Made by a program: the position numbers and the translations under genes
In this document: one piece after another, positions 1-6,909 of the stretch
How positions within the stretch are numbered: the first letter of the stretch is position 1
Layout: every line of letters begins with the position of its first letter
Notes under the pieces: generated by a model
What the model was told of the DNA's origin: nothing
Databases searched by the model: none
The model's input: only the letters and a program-made list of their open reading frames with translations
Origin: JANMEX01 sp031423755
Lineage (GTDB): Bacteria; Pseudomonadota; Alphaproteobacteria; Rhizobiales; Rhizobiaceae
Assembly (NCBI GenBank): GCA_031423755.1
Contig: JANPGC010000015.1
Location: 1 to 12,664 of the forward strand
Length of the DNA: 12,664 nt
Direction of reading: 5' to 3'

Positions 1-187
1 GGCCTATCGCTGGATCATCGATTCGCGCGACGAAGCCACCGGCGAGCGGCTCGACAATCTTGAAGACCCGTTCCGCCTCTACCGCTGCCACACAATCATG
101 AACTGCGCGCAGGCCTGCCCCAAGGGCCTGAACCCCGCCAAGGCGATTGCGGAGATCAAGAAGATGATGGTGGAGCGGCGGGTCTAG
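1..187 (+). CDS. sdhB: Succinate dehydrogenase iron-sulfur subunit, 3' end only
   Basis: C-terminal 61 codons of the iron-sulfur subunit of complex II, read from base 2 and ending at TAG 185-187. The start lies upstream of the window. The motif RCHTIMNCAQACPKGLNP carries three of the conserved cysteine ligands of the second cluster-binding region; by comparison with E. coli SdhB these belong to the [3Fe-4S] and [4Fe-4S] centres. The protein passes electrons from the flavin of SdhA to ubiquinone at the cytoplasmic face of the inner membrane. It normally ends an sdhCDAB operon, so the next genes probably lie outside that operon. The identification is very secure because this region is nearly invariant across proteobacteria. 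Confidence 0.97.
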   Translation, partial: AYRWIIDSRDEATGERLDNLEDPFRLYRCHTIMNCAQACPKGLNPAKAIAEIKKMMVERRV

Positions 188-203
188 ATTCCAATATCCC
201 CTT

Positions 204-227
204 AACCGGTCTATGCTAACTCCGGTT
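204..227. terminator. Weak inverted repeat after sdhB, possible terminator
   Basis: AACCGG at 204-209 is repeated inverted as CCGGTT at 222-227, giving a perfect 6-base stem with a 12-base loop 17 bases after the sdhB stop. A run of five T follows at 233-237, but it is five bases away from the stem and runs into the ribosome binding site of the next gene. It could terminate sdhB transcription, but the long loop and displaced T run make it a poor intrinsic terminator. Confidence 0.25.
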
Positions 228-250
228 GCAGGTTTTTGGAGATTTTTGCC

Positions 251-775
251 ATGCATATTGTGTTGGCCGTGGTCGGCTTGATCGGCGCGGCGGCGTTTTG
301 GTGGTATCGGCTCAAATATATGAGTGACGCCGCCAACGAGGCGGTTGACGCGGTTGGGCGGGTGCAAGGCCATTTCCGGCGAGGCAAATTGCGCAAGAAG
401 TCGGCACTTGCACCGATTTCCGCGATTGACGACCCAGTTGTTGCCGCCGCGACGATCATGGCGGCGATTGCGGCGGAGGACACCGTGCTGTCGCCGGGCC
501 TTGAGGCTGGCGTGCGCCAGCAGCTTTTGACGATTGAGGATGCCGACAAGGTTGACGAGGCGATCGTCTATGCCAATTGGGCGTCTTCGCAGGTGGCAGA
601 TGTCACACATGTGATTGATATCGCTGGAAAATTTCTTGCAAGCAAACTGGATGACAATGAGAAACAAGAACTTGTGGACATGGTCGCTGACGCCGTGCCG
701 GTCGGCAAGCGGCATGAGGCGTTTCCGCAACGCATCAACCGACTGCGGCAAAAGCTTGGGCTGAAGACCAGCTGA
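251..775 (+). CDS. Membrane-anchored TerB-like protein of unknown role
   Basis: A 174-residue protein. Residues 1-18 form one hydrophobic segment ending in WWYR, followed by a basic stretch near 42-50 (RRGKLRKK), which suggests a single N-terminal membrane anchor with the rest in the cytoplasm. Residues 62-172 are helical with the spacing of a TerB domain: an acidic first half (AAIAAEDTVLSPG), a second half (SKLDDNEKQELVDMVADAV), and a closing segment ending QKLGL. TerB-like domains are common in membrane-associated stress proteins, but most have no known biochemical role. I chose ATG 251 because GGAG at 238-241 sits nine bases upstream; an in-frame TTG at 236 would place that site inside the gene. 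No other ter genes are nearby, so a tellurite-resistance label would be unjustified. It ends 30 bases before the next gene and could be co-transcribed with it. Confidence 0.75.
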   Translation: MHIVLAVVGLIGAAAFWWYRLKYMSDAANEAVDAVGRVQGHFRRGKLRKKSALAPISAIDDPVVAAATIMAAIAAEDTVLSPGLEAGVRQQLLTIEDADKVDEAIVYANWASSQVADVTHVIDIAGKFLASKLDDNEKQELVDMVADAVPVGKRHEAFPQRINRLRQKLGLKTS

Positions 776-805
776 CGACTGTCCTCGAGTTTTGAAAGGT
801 CAGGA

Positions 806-1528
806 ATGCCGCACCTCAATGCTGCCGTGCTGGACGTGCGCTCGCTGGATCAGCCGGTCTGCGATGCGATGTTTGCGCTGTTCAGCCGCTATTACGTGGC
901 TACTTCCAGAGACCGGTTTGAAAAAGACCTGTCGGAAAAGGACAGCGTGATCCTGCTTCGTGCTGAAGACGGCAGGATTTGCGGGTTTTCGACGCTGGTG
1001 ACCTTTCCGTTCCGGCATGAGGCGCGCGATCTGCGCATCGTTTTCTCCGGTGATACGATCATTGAGCGCGCCCATTGGGGTTCGCAAACTTTCGCCTACG
1101 CGTGGATACGCCATATCGGCGAACTGGCGCGGCAAGCGCCGGAAGTGCCGCTTTTCTGGCTGTTGATTGTCAAGGGCCACCGCACTTACCGCTATCTTCC
1201 GGCATTCGGACTGCGGTTTGTGCCGGATTGGCGCGGGGAACAGGATACGTGGCTTATGAAGTTGCGTCATGCGGTGGCGACGGCACGATTTGGCCCTGCC
1301 TACGATCCCGAAACCGGGCTGGTCCGGCATGCGCCATCGCAGGGCCATTTGGCGGCGGAGTATGCCGATATTTCGGATCGGGAACGAAAGCGCGCGGATG
1401 TGCGCTATTTTCTGGAGCGCAATCCCGGCTATGCGCAGGGAGATGAGCTGGTGTGCCTGTGTGAACTGGGTACGGACAATATGCGCCCGCTGACACGGCG
1501 GCTGTTTGCGCAGGGGCTTGTGGCATGA
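806..1528 (+). CDS. GNAT-like protein, putative acyltransferase
   Basis: A 240-residue soluble protein with no signal peptide or membrane segment. The pattern resembles a GNAT or N-acyl amino acid synthase fold: an early strand after a charged helix (VILLRAEDGRICGFST, 47-62), then RIVFSGDTIIERAHWG (77-92), then a helix and strand, then KGHRTYRYLPAF (123-134). The SGDTII...WG and KGxRTYRYLP segments look like family signatures. I do not see a classical acetyl-CoA pyrophosphate loop, so the donor may be something other than acetyl-CoA. The start at ATG 806 has AAGGT at 796-800. The stop TGA overlaps the next ATG (ATGA at 1525-1528), so it is probably translationally coupled to the GH3 gene, and the two may act on the same substrate. 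Substrate and reaction are unknown; the GNAT assignment is by pattern only. Confidence 0.8.
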   Translation: MPHLNAAVLDVRSLDQPVCDAMFALFSRYYVATSRDRFEKDLSEKDSVILLRAEDGRICGFSTLVTFPFRHEARDLRIVFSGDTIIERAHWGSQTFAYAWIRHIGELARQAPEVPLFWLLIVKGHRTYRYLPAFGLRFVPDWRGEQDTWLMKLRHAVATARFGPAYDPETGLVRHAPSQGHLAAEYADISDRERKRADVRYFLERNPGYAQGDELVCLCELGTDNMRPLTRRLFAQGLVA

Positions 1529-3009
1529 CCGGTTGGCAGCGGCTGTTGCATGCAGCGGCGGAGCCATTGTCGGCGTTTGAGGCTGCGCTCAAGGATCCGG
1601 AGCGGGCGCAGGTTGATCTCCTTATGAGCATTATCCGCGCCAATGCGGATTCTGAATTCGGGCGGGCGCATGGCTTTGCCGGTATCCGCACTGTTGCCGA
1701 CTATAGCTCGGCCGTTCCAATGCGCGCCTATGCGGATTTCGAAGGCCAAATCAATCGCATGGCGGAAGGCGAGGCGGGGGTGCTGACATCGAACCCGGTG
1801 ATCGCTTTCGAGGAAACTGGAGGAACCGCGTCGGGGACGAAGCTCATCCCCTACACGCGAGAAAGCCTTCACGCATTCCGCGCAGCGGTCTTGCCATGGC
1901 TGGCCGATCTGGCGCACCGGCGGCCCGGTGTTTGCGTGGGCAAATCTTATGTGTCGATCAGCCCGGCGACGCGCCAGCCGCGCGTGACGGCAGGCGGCAT
2001 TCCTGTCGGACTTGCCTCAGAGGCAGCTTATCTTGGCGATGATCTCGTCGGTGCATTCCTGTCGATCCTTGCCGTGCCGCCTGAAGTTGCCGCGATCAGC
2101 GATGTAGGAGAATGGCGGCTGGCGACACTGGCAGCGCTGATTGAATGTGATGATTTGAGTTTTGTATCGGTGTGGAGCCCGACTTTCTTTCTGGACCTGA
2201 TCGAGGCGATTGCGGCAAATGAGGCGGCGCTTCTGCCCAAGCTGAGCAGTGCGGCGCGGATTAGGCTGGCGGCCTTCGTGCAAGATGGCGGCAAGGATAC
2301 GTCCAGCCTCTGGCCGCGCCTCGATACGATCTCCGCTTGGAACGATGGCAGTTCGGCACTCTTTGCTACGCGGCTCGCTGCGCTTTGTCCGCAGGCGCAG
2401 GTGGAGCCGAAGGGGCTGTTCGCCACAGAAGCGGCAATCACCTTGCCTTGGGGGGGCAAGGCCGGGTGTGTGCCTGCGCTGACCAGCACATTTGTCGAAT
2501 TTGTTGACCACCTTGGCAATGCGCATCTTTCCCATGAACTTGACAAAGGTGTAGACTATAAGGTGGTTATCACGATGCCCGGTGGCCTCTACCGCTATGA
2601 CATGGGCGACCTCGTCCGCTGCGCCGGGCATGAAGCAACGGTCGCAAGACTGGTGTTCGTTGGCCGCGCCGGATTGACCAGCGATATGGTTGGCGAGAAG
2701 CTGGACGAGGCGTTTGTGGCGCGTGCCTTGTTGGTTCTGCCATGCATAGCGGCGCTTGCGCCCAAGTCATTGCCGAAACCGCATTATGAGCTTTGGCTGG
2801 ATGCCGCTTCCGCTGATCCGGCTTTTGCAAGCAGTGTCGAGGCTGCGCTTTGCGTCAATCCGCAATATGCCTATGCGCGCAAGATCGGCCAGCTTGGTCC
2901 GCTGGTTCCATTGCTCAAGCCCGGCTTTGTCACGGCGCTGCATGCGACCAGGGCCGGAGCGGGCAAGCGGCTTGGCGACTTGAAGCACTCCAGTCTCATA
3001 CCGGGCTGA
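1525..3009 (+). CDS. GH3-family acyl-acid amide synthetase
   Basis: A 494-residue adenylate-forming enzyme of the GH3 fold. Members activate a carboxylic acid as an acyl-AMP and pass the acyl group to an amine, usually of an amino acid. Visible motifs, in order: the phosphate-binding loop EETGGTASGTKLIPYT (96-111), the GLFATEA segment (298-304 region) matching the second ATP motif, YRYDMGDLVRCAG (356-368) with the ATP-ribose-binding Asp, and the FVGRAGLTSDMVGEKLDE hinge region (378-395). The C-terminus is short (GKRLGDLKHSS, 480-490). Plant GH3 proteins are near 600 residues; bacterial ones, like this, are shorter. ATG 1525 has AGGGG at 1512-1516 and overlaps the previous stop. The acid and amine are unknown. 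The plant auxin or jasmonate link belongs to the plant members and should not be carried over. The gene is followed by a 77-base gap, the largest within the plus-strand set. Confidence 0.93.
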   Translation: MTGWQRLLHAAAEPLSAFEAALKDPERAQVDLLMSIIRANADSEFGRAHGFAGIRTVADYSSAVPMRAYADFEGQINRMAEGEAGVLTSNPVIAFEETGGTASGTKLIPYTRESLHAFRAAVLPWLADLAHRRPGVCVGKSYVSISPATRQPRVTAGGIPVGLASEAAYLGDDLVGAFLSILAVPPEVAAISDVGEWRLATLAALIECDDLSFVSVWSPTFFLDLIEAIAANEAALLPKLSSAARIRLAAFVQDGGKDTSSLWPRLDTISAWNDGSSALFATRLAALCPQAQVEPKGLFATEAAITLPWGGKAGCVPALTSTFVEFVDHLGNAHLSHELDKGVDYKVVITMPGGLYRYDMGDLVRCAGHEATVARLVFVGRAGLTSDMVGEKLDEAFVARALLVLPCIAALAPKSLPKPHYELWLDAASADPAFASSVEAALCVNPQYAYARKIGQLGPLVPLLKPGFVTALHATRAGAGKRLGDLKHSSLIPG

Positions 3010-3022
3010 CTTGCTTGCAATC

Positions 3023-3036
3023 TGCCCTTGCGGGCA
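3023..3036. repeat. Short hairpin between the GH3 and first radical SAM genes
   Basis: TGCCC at 3023-3027 pairs with GGGCA at 3032-3036 around a four-base loop TTGC, 13 bases after the GH3 stop. There is no T run after it, so it is not an intrinsic terminator. It may be an mRNA processing or stability element in the only sizeable gap of the operon, or chance. Confidence 0.3.
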
Positions 3037-3086
3037 CTGTCGAACCGGTTAGACTCGTGCCTGTTGAATCGCATGAGGCTGCCGTC

Positions 3087-4439
3087 ATGAAGGTTGCTCT
3101 GATCTCCCCCAAGGGGCCGCTCTACCGCTCGCGCGGCGGCATTTTCCGCAAGTCCTTGCGCTACCAGCCGCTGACGCTGACGACGCTTGCCGCGTTGGCA
3201 CCTGCCGAACTCGACATTGATTTTTTGCTGCACGACGAAGGTACAGGCGACATTCCGCTTGATCTCGACGCGGACCTTATCGGCATGACGCTGATTACCG
3301 GCAGCGCGCAGCGGGGGTATGAGCTTGCTGCAGAGTTTCGCAAGCGCGGCAAGACCGTGGTGCTTGGCGGGCCGCACGTCACGCTTCTGCCGGATGAGGC
3401 GCAAAGCCACGCCGATGCGATCTGCGTCGGCTATGCCGAGCAGAGCTGGCCGCAATTGCTGCGTGATTTTGCGGTGGGCGCGATGAAGCCGCGCTACAAT
3501 CAAGGGGCGGATTTTCAGCTGAACAATCTGCCGTTCGCGCGGCGTGATTTGCTTGATGGCCGCAATTATTTGACTCAGGCGGTGTTTGAGGCCACCCGCG
3601 CGTGCGCCCATGATTGCGAATTCTGCGTCTCGCCGACCGCTTGGGGCCGCAAGCAGTTCCAGAAGCCGATTGACCATATTGTCGAGGACATCCGCCGCGT
3701 CGGGGCAAAGAAAATCCTCTTCATTGATCTCAACCTGATTTCGGACAGGACCTATGCGCGCGAATTGTTTACCGCGCTGATCCCCTTGAAAGTGCGCTGG
3801 TTCGGGCTGTCCACCAGCCTGATCGGGCGCGACCCGGACCTGATGGAGCTGATGGCAAGGAGCGGCTGCACCGGACTTTTGATCGGGTTCGAGACGATTT
3901 CCAAGGCCGGGTTATCGGGCATCCGCAAGAGCTTCAATGATCCAACACTTTATGCGTCTCTGATTTCAGACCTGCACAAATTGGGTATCAGCATCCAGGG
4001 CTGTTTCGTGTTTGGCAATGATGACGACACGCTTGCCACATTTGACGAAACGGTCGATTTTGTTCTGGAGACCAAGATCGACCTGCCGCGCTTTGCGCTT
4101 TTGACACCGTTCCCGGGCACGCCGCTGCACACGCGCCTTCGCCGCGAGGGGCGGATATTGACCACCAACTGGGACTTTTACGACGGTCAGCATGTGGTGT
4201 TTCAGCCCAAGCAGCTGAGCGTTGAAGAGTTGCAGTCCGGCCATGAGCGGGCGTGGCGGCGGGCTTATGGCTACCGGGCGATTGCCTCGCGCGTCGCCAT
4301 TGCCGGATCGCAGATCCCGCTGTCGCTGGCGGCCAATCTTGGCTACCGCTATTATGCGCATCATCTCCACACGCACTACACCTGCGACTGGCCGCATGTG
4401 GCCTCGAACGTGCGCGCGCCGCAGCCTGAGGCGGCCTGA
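3087..4439 (+). CDS. B12-binding-type radical SAM enzyme, first of a pair
   Basis: A 450-residue protein. Residues 1-135 form a cobalamin-binding-type Rossmann domain (MKVALISPKG, ADLIGMTLITGSA, VVLGGPHVTLLPDEA). I see no DxHxxG motif, so a base-off histidine ligand is not obvious. Residues 160-360 form the radical SAM barrel, with Cys173, Cys177 and Cys180 in CAHDCEFC (Cx3Cx2C) binding the [4Fe-4S] cluster that cleaves S-adenosylmethionine. LLTPFPGTPLHTRLRREGRI (338-357) and the following WDFYDGQHVVFQPKQLS recall the HpnP/HpnJ/BchE group, which methylates or rearranges unactivated carbon, often on lipids or tetrapyrroles. I chose ATG 3087 because GAGG sits at 3075-3078 and the motif-bearing protein begins there; the frame stays open upstream only inside GH3. 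The stop overlaps the next ATG by one base. The enzyme class is sure; methyl transfer versus rearrangement and the substrate are unknown. Confidence 0.93.
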   Translation: MKVALISPKGPLYRSRGGIFRKSLRYQPLTLTTLAALAPAELDIDFLLHDEGTGDIPLDLDADLIGMTLITGSAQRGYELAAEFRKRGKTVVLGGPHVTLLPDEAQSHADAICVGYAEQSWPQLLRDFAVGAMKPRYNQGADFQLNNLPFARRDLLDGRNYLTQAVFEATRACAHDCEFCVSPTAWGRKQFQKPIDHIVEDIRRVGAKKILFIDLNLISDRTYARELFTALIPLKVRWFGLSTSLIGRDPDLMELMARSGCTGLLIGFETISKAGLSGIRKSFNDPTLYASLISDLHKLGISIQGCFVFGNDDDTLATFDETVDFVLETKIDLPRFALLTPFPGTPLHTRLRREGRILTTNWDFYDGQHVVFQPKQLSVEELQSGHERAWRRAYGYRAIASRVAIAGSQIPLSLAANLGYRYYAHHLHTHYTCDWPHVASNVRAPQPEAA

Positions 4440-5794
4440 TGAAGTTGACGCTGGTTCATCCCGCCATCGGGCGCAAGCCGGGCGTCAACTACATGCGCTC
4501 CTGGCAAATGGAGCCGCTGCCGATCGCCTCGCTGGCAGGACTTACCCCAAAGGATGTCGAGATCAGCTTTTATGACGACCGGATGGAGGCGATTGACTAT
4601 GACAAGCCCGCCGATCTGGTAGCCATCCCGGTCGAGACCTACACCGCAAAGCGCGCCTACCAGATTGCCTCGGAGTTCCGCGCCCGCAAGGTTCCCGTGG
4701 TGATGGGGGGGTTCCACGCGACGCTCGCGCCGGAAGAGGTCGGGCGATATGCGGAAGCAGTGGTCATTGGCGAGGCGGAAAATCTGTGGGGGCGGGTGAT
4801 TGACGACGCGCGTTCCGGCCGTTTGCAGCCGGTCTACAAATCCAACGAACAGCCGGACATGGCCGACGTGCGCTATGACCGCAGCGTTTTCAGGGGCAAG
4901 AATTATCTGCCGATAGGCCTCATAGAGACCGGGCGCGGCTGCAAGTTTCCATGCGACTTTTGCGCAATCCAGACCTTCTTCGACCGCACCGCGCGGCACC
5001 GGCCGATTGATGCGATCTACAAGGATCTTGCAGCGCTGAAGGACAAGACGAAGCTGTTCTTTTTCGTCGATGACAATTTCGCCGCCGATTTGCGTTTCGC
5101 CGCAGAGCTTGCCGACGCCATCGCGCCGCTTGGCATCCGCTGGATCACCCAGATGAGCATCAATGCGGCGCATGACGAGGTGCTTCTGGACAAACTACGC
5201 AAGGCCGGATGTGTCGGCGTGCTCATCGGGTTCGAGAGTCTGGACGAGACCGTGCTGCGTGCGATGCGCAAGGGTTTCAACACGATGAAGGGCGGTTTCA
5301 CCAAGGCGCTGGCGAACCTGCGCCGCCACGCCATCCGCGTTTATGGCACGTTCGTGTTTGGCTATGGCGAGACCAAGATGGACTCGTTTCAAGAGGCGGC
5401 AGATTTTGCCACTGACCAGAAATTCTACATCGCTGCCTTCAACCATCTGACGCCGTTTCCCGGCACGCCGCTTTACAAACGGCTGCAACAGGAGGGCAAG
5501 CTAATCTACGAAAACTGGTGGCTTGACGAGCGCTACCGCTACAATGACCTGCCGTTCCGTCCTGAGGGCGCGGAGCCGGATGACATCCGCCAAGGGTGCC
5601 TGACCGCGCGGCGCAGCTTTTATGGCTGGAAGAGTATCGCCAAGCGGTTTGCCGACAAGGTCAACCTGTCGGACGGGCTGATGGCACGCAACTTTTTGCC
5701 GATCAATTACATGCATCGGGCTGAGCTCTCGCAGCGCGACCGGTTTCCGCTCGGGGATGTTGAATGGCGCGGCACATTGATCCCCGCGCATTGA
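4439..5794 (+). CDS. B12-binding-type radical SAM enzyme, second of a pair
   Basis: A 451-residue homologue of the preceding protein with the same order of domains: a cobalamin-binding-type N-terminus (MKLTLVHPAIG, then VVMGGFHATLAPEEV at 87-101), then the radical SAM barrel with Cys168, Cys172 and Cys175 in CKFPCDFC (Cx3Cx2C). FFFVDDNFAAD (207-217) and GVLIGFESLDE (260-270) are barrel strands of this family. TPFPGTPLYKRLQQEGKL (338-355) matches the first protein's segment. Elsewhere the two differ at most positions, so this is an old duplication or separate recruitment and the two enzymes probably do different steps. ATG 4439 shares its A with the previous TGA, which implies coupled translation and roughly matched amounts. 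No DxHxxG motif is visible. Substrate unknown. Confidence 0.93.
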   Translation: MKLTLVHPAIGRKPGVNYMRSWQMEPLPIASLAGLTPKDVEISFYDDRMEAIDYDKPADLVAIPVETYTAKRAYQIASEFRARKVPVVMGGFHATLAPEEVGRYAEAVVIGEAENLWGRVIDDARSGRLQPVYKSNEQPDMADVRYDRSVFRGKNYLPIGLIETGRGCKFPCDFCAIQTFFDRTARHRPIDAIYKDLAALKDKTKLFFFVDDNFAADLRFAAELADAIAPLGIRWITQMSINAAHDEVLLDKLRKAGCVGVLIGFESLDETVLRAMRKGFNTMKGGFTKALANLRRHAIRVYGTFVFGYGETKMDSFQEAADFATDQKFYIAAFNHLTPFPGTPLYKRLQQEGKLIYENWWLDERYRYNDLPFRPEGAEPDDIRQGCLTARRSFYGWKSIAKRFADKVNLSDGLMARNFLPINYMHRAELSQRDRFPLGDVEWRGTLIPAH

Positions 5795-6909
5795 CCGGCG
5801 GGATTGTCCGCAAAGATCTGGTGTTCTCGCTGGCCACAGAATCCGACGAGCCGGACCTTCGCCGCCTCTTGCGCGAAAACCGGTTGGGCGGGCGCTACCA
5901 GATCACATTGGAGCGCGAACCGAACGCATTCCGCGCGGACTTCGAGCAGGCGATTTTTCAGGCGTTCATCATCGCGCGGACGCGTGAGACGGGCGAGCCG
6001 GTCGGGCTTTGCGAGAAGGTGGTATGGCCGGCCTTCGTCAATGACAAGCTTGAACAGTTGCCCTACATCGGAGCGCTGAGGGTCAGTGAAAAATACCGCA
6101 ACCGGATCACCGTGCTCAAGGGCGGGTTCGAGGCGCTGCGCCTGATGGCGCGGCATGACGGGGAATTGCCCTATGCGCTGACCTCGATAACATCGGACAA
6201 TGCGGTTGCGCGGCGAATCCTGACCGCCAATTTGCCCGGTCTTCCGGCCTATCATCCGGTCGGCGATTTTTCGACATTTGCCATGCGGGCAAAGCGGACG
6301 GCGGTTGATGCTGCCATCATACCCGCCGCGGATGATGATCTTGCCGAGGTGGCAGAGTTCCTGAACAGGAGCAATTCACACTACGATTTTTCCTACGCAT
6401 GGACCGAGCCGTCGCTGCGAAGTCTCTCTTCATTTGGGCTTCGGCCTGAGCATTTTCTGCTTCATCGTAAATGCGGCAAGCTGCGTGGCTGCATCGCCGT
6501 CTGGGACCAGCGCGGCAACCGGCAGACGGTCATGCGCGCCTATCCGCCATCGGTTTCGCTGCTGCGTCCGCTCGCCAATCTTGCGGCGCCCTTGGTTGGA
6601 TTTCCAAGGCTTCCCAAGAACGGCGCGGCGATCAATCAGGCAATGCTGTCGCACATGGCCGTGGAGAATGATGATCCGTACGTGTTTGGCGCGTTGCTGT
6701 CGGCAGGTCTGTCGCAAGCCCGTACGCGAGGCTTCGAAGTTGCGTCAACTGGCTTTGCCTCATCGCGCCGTTTGCGCGAGGCGCTGCTGAAACAGACGCG
6801 CGCGATTGAATACCGGACGTCGCTTTATCTGGCGCATTGGCCGGATGGCGCGGACGCTGTTGCTGCCATGAAACCCATGATACCGCATCCGGAAATGGCG
6901 CTGCTTTGA
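5764..6909 (+). CDS. Long GNAT-like protein with two possible GNAT domains
   Basis: A 381-residue soluble protein. The first half has GNAT-like elements: an N-terminal strand and helix (LVFSLATESDEPDLRRLLREN, about 19-39), the strand and loop YIGALRVSEKYRNR (101-114) in the place of the acetyl-CoA-binding motif, and SITSDNAVARRIL (141-153) in the place of the motif carrying the conserved Asn. The second half (about 185-375) starts again with a strand and helix, IIPAADDDLAEVAEFLNR, then FLLHRKCGKLRGCIAVWDQ (231-249), which looks like a second, divergent copy. ATG 5764 lies 31 bases inside the previous gene and is supported by GGGGA at 5753-5757. The loop lacks the usual Q/RxxGxG/A pattern, so the donor could be another acyl thioester. 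The start could also be internal. The stop shares a base with the next ATG. Function is unproven; acyl transfer is the best guess. Confidence 0.8.
   Translation: MARHIDPRALTGGIVRKDLVFSLATESDEPDLRRLLRENRLGGRYQITLEREPNAFRADFEQAIFQAFIIARTRETGEPVGLCEKVVWPAFVNDKLEQLPYIGALRVSEKYRNRITVLKGGFEALRLMARHDGELPYALTSITSDNAVARRILTANLPGLPAYHPVGDFSTFAMRAKRTAVDAAIIPAADDDLAEVAEFLNRSNSHYDFSYAWTEPSLRSLSSFGLRPEHFLLHRKCGKLRGCIAVWDQRGNRQTVMRAYPPSVSLLRPLANLAAPLVGFPRLPKNGAAINQAMLSHMAVENDDPYVFGALLSAGLSQARTRGFEVASTGFASSRRLREALLKQTRAIEYRTSLYLAHWPDGADAVAAMKPMIPHPEMALL

Noticed and set aside
236..250. TTG start for the TerB-like protein
   Set aside because: It would place the best ribosome binding site inside the gene; ATG 251 begins the membrane segment directly.
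251..775. Tellurite resistance gene label
   Set aside because: Only a TerB-like pattern is visible, with an added membrane anchor and no terC, terD or terZ neighbour.
800..1567. Long minus-strand open frame opposite the GNAT-like gene
   Set aside because: It is a shadow of the plus-strand gene; its translation is rich in Arg, His and Gln and shows no motif, while the plus-strand frame has a ribosome binding site and coupling to GH3.
1525..3009. Evidence for plant hormone (auxin) conjugation
   Set aside because: GH3 membership alone does not define the substrate, and no other hormone-related gene is present.
2850..3086. Possible 79-residue N-terminal extension of the first radical SAM protein
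   Set aside because: The extension runs through the end of GH3 in another frame; the B12-domain start MKVALISPKG and the GAGG site fix ATG 3087.
4376..5173. 265-codon minus-strand open frame opposite the second radical SAM gene
   Set aside because: It lies across the cluster-binding Cys codons of a clearly real gene and shows no domain of its own.
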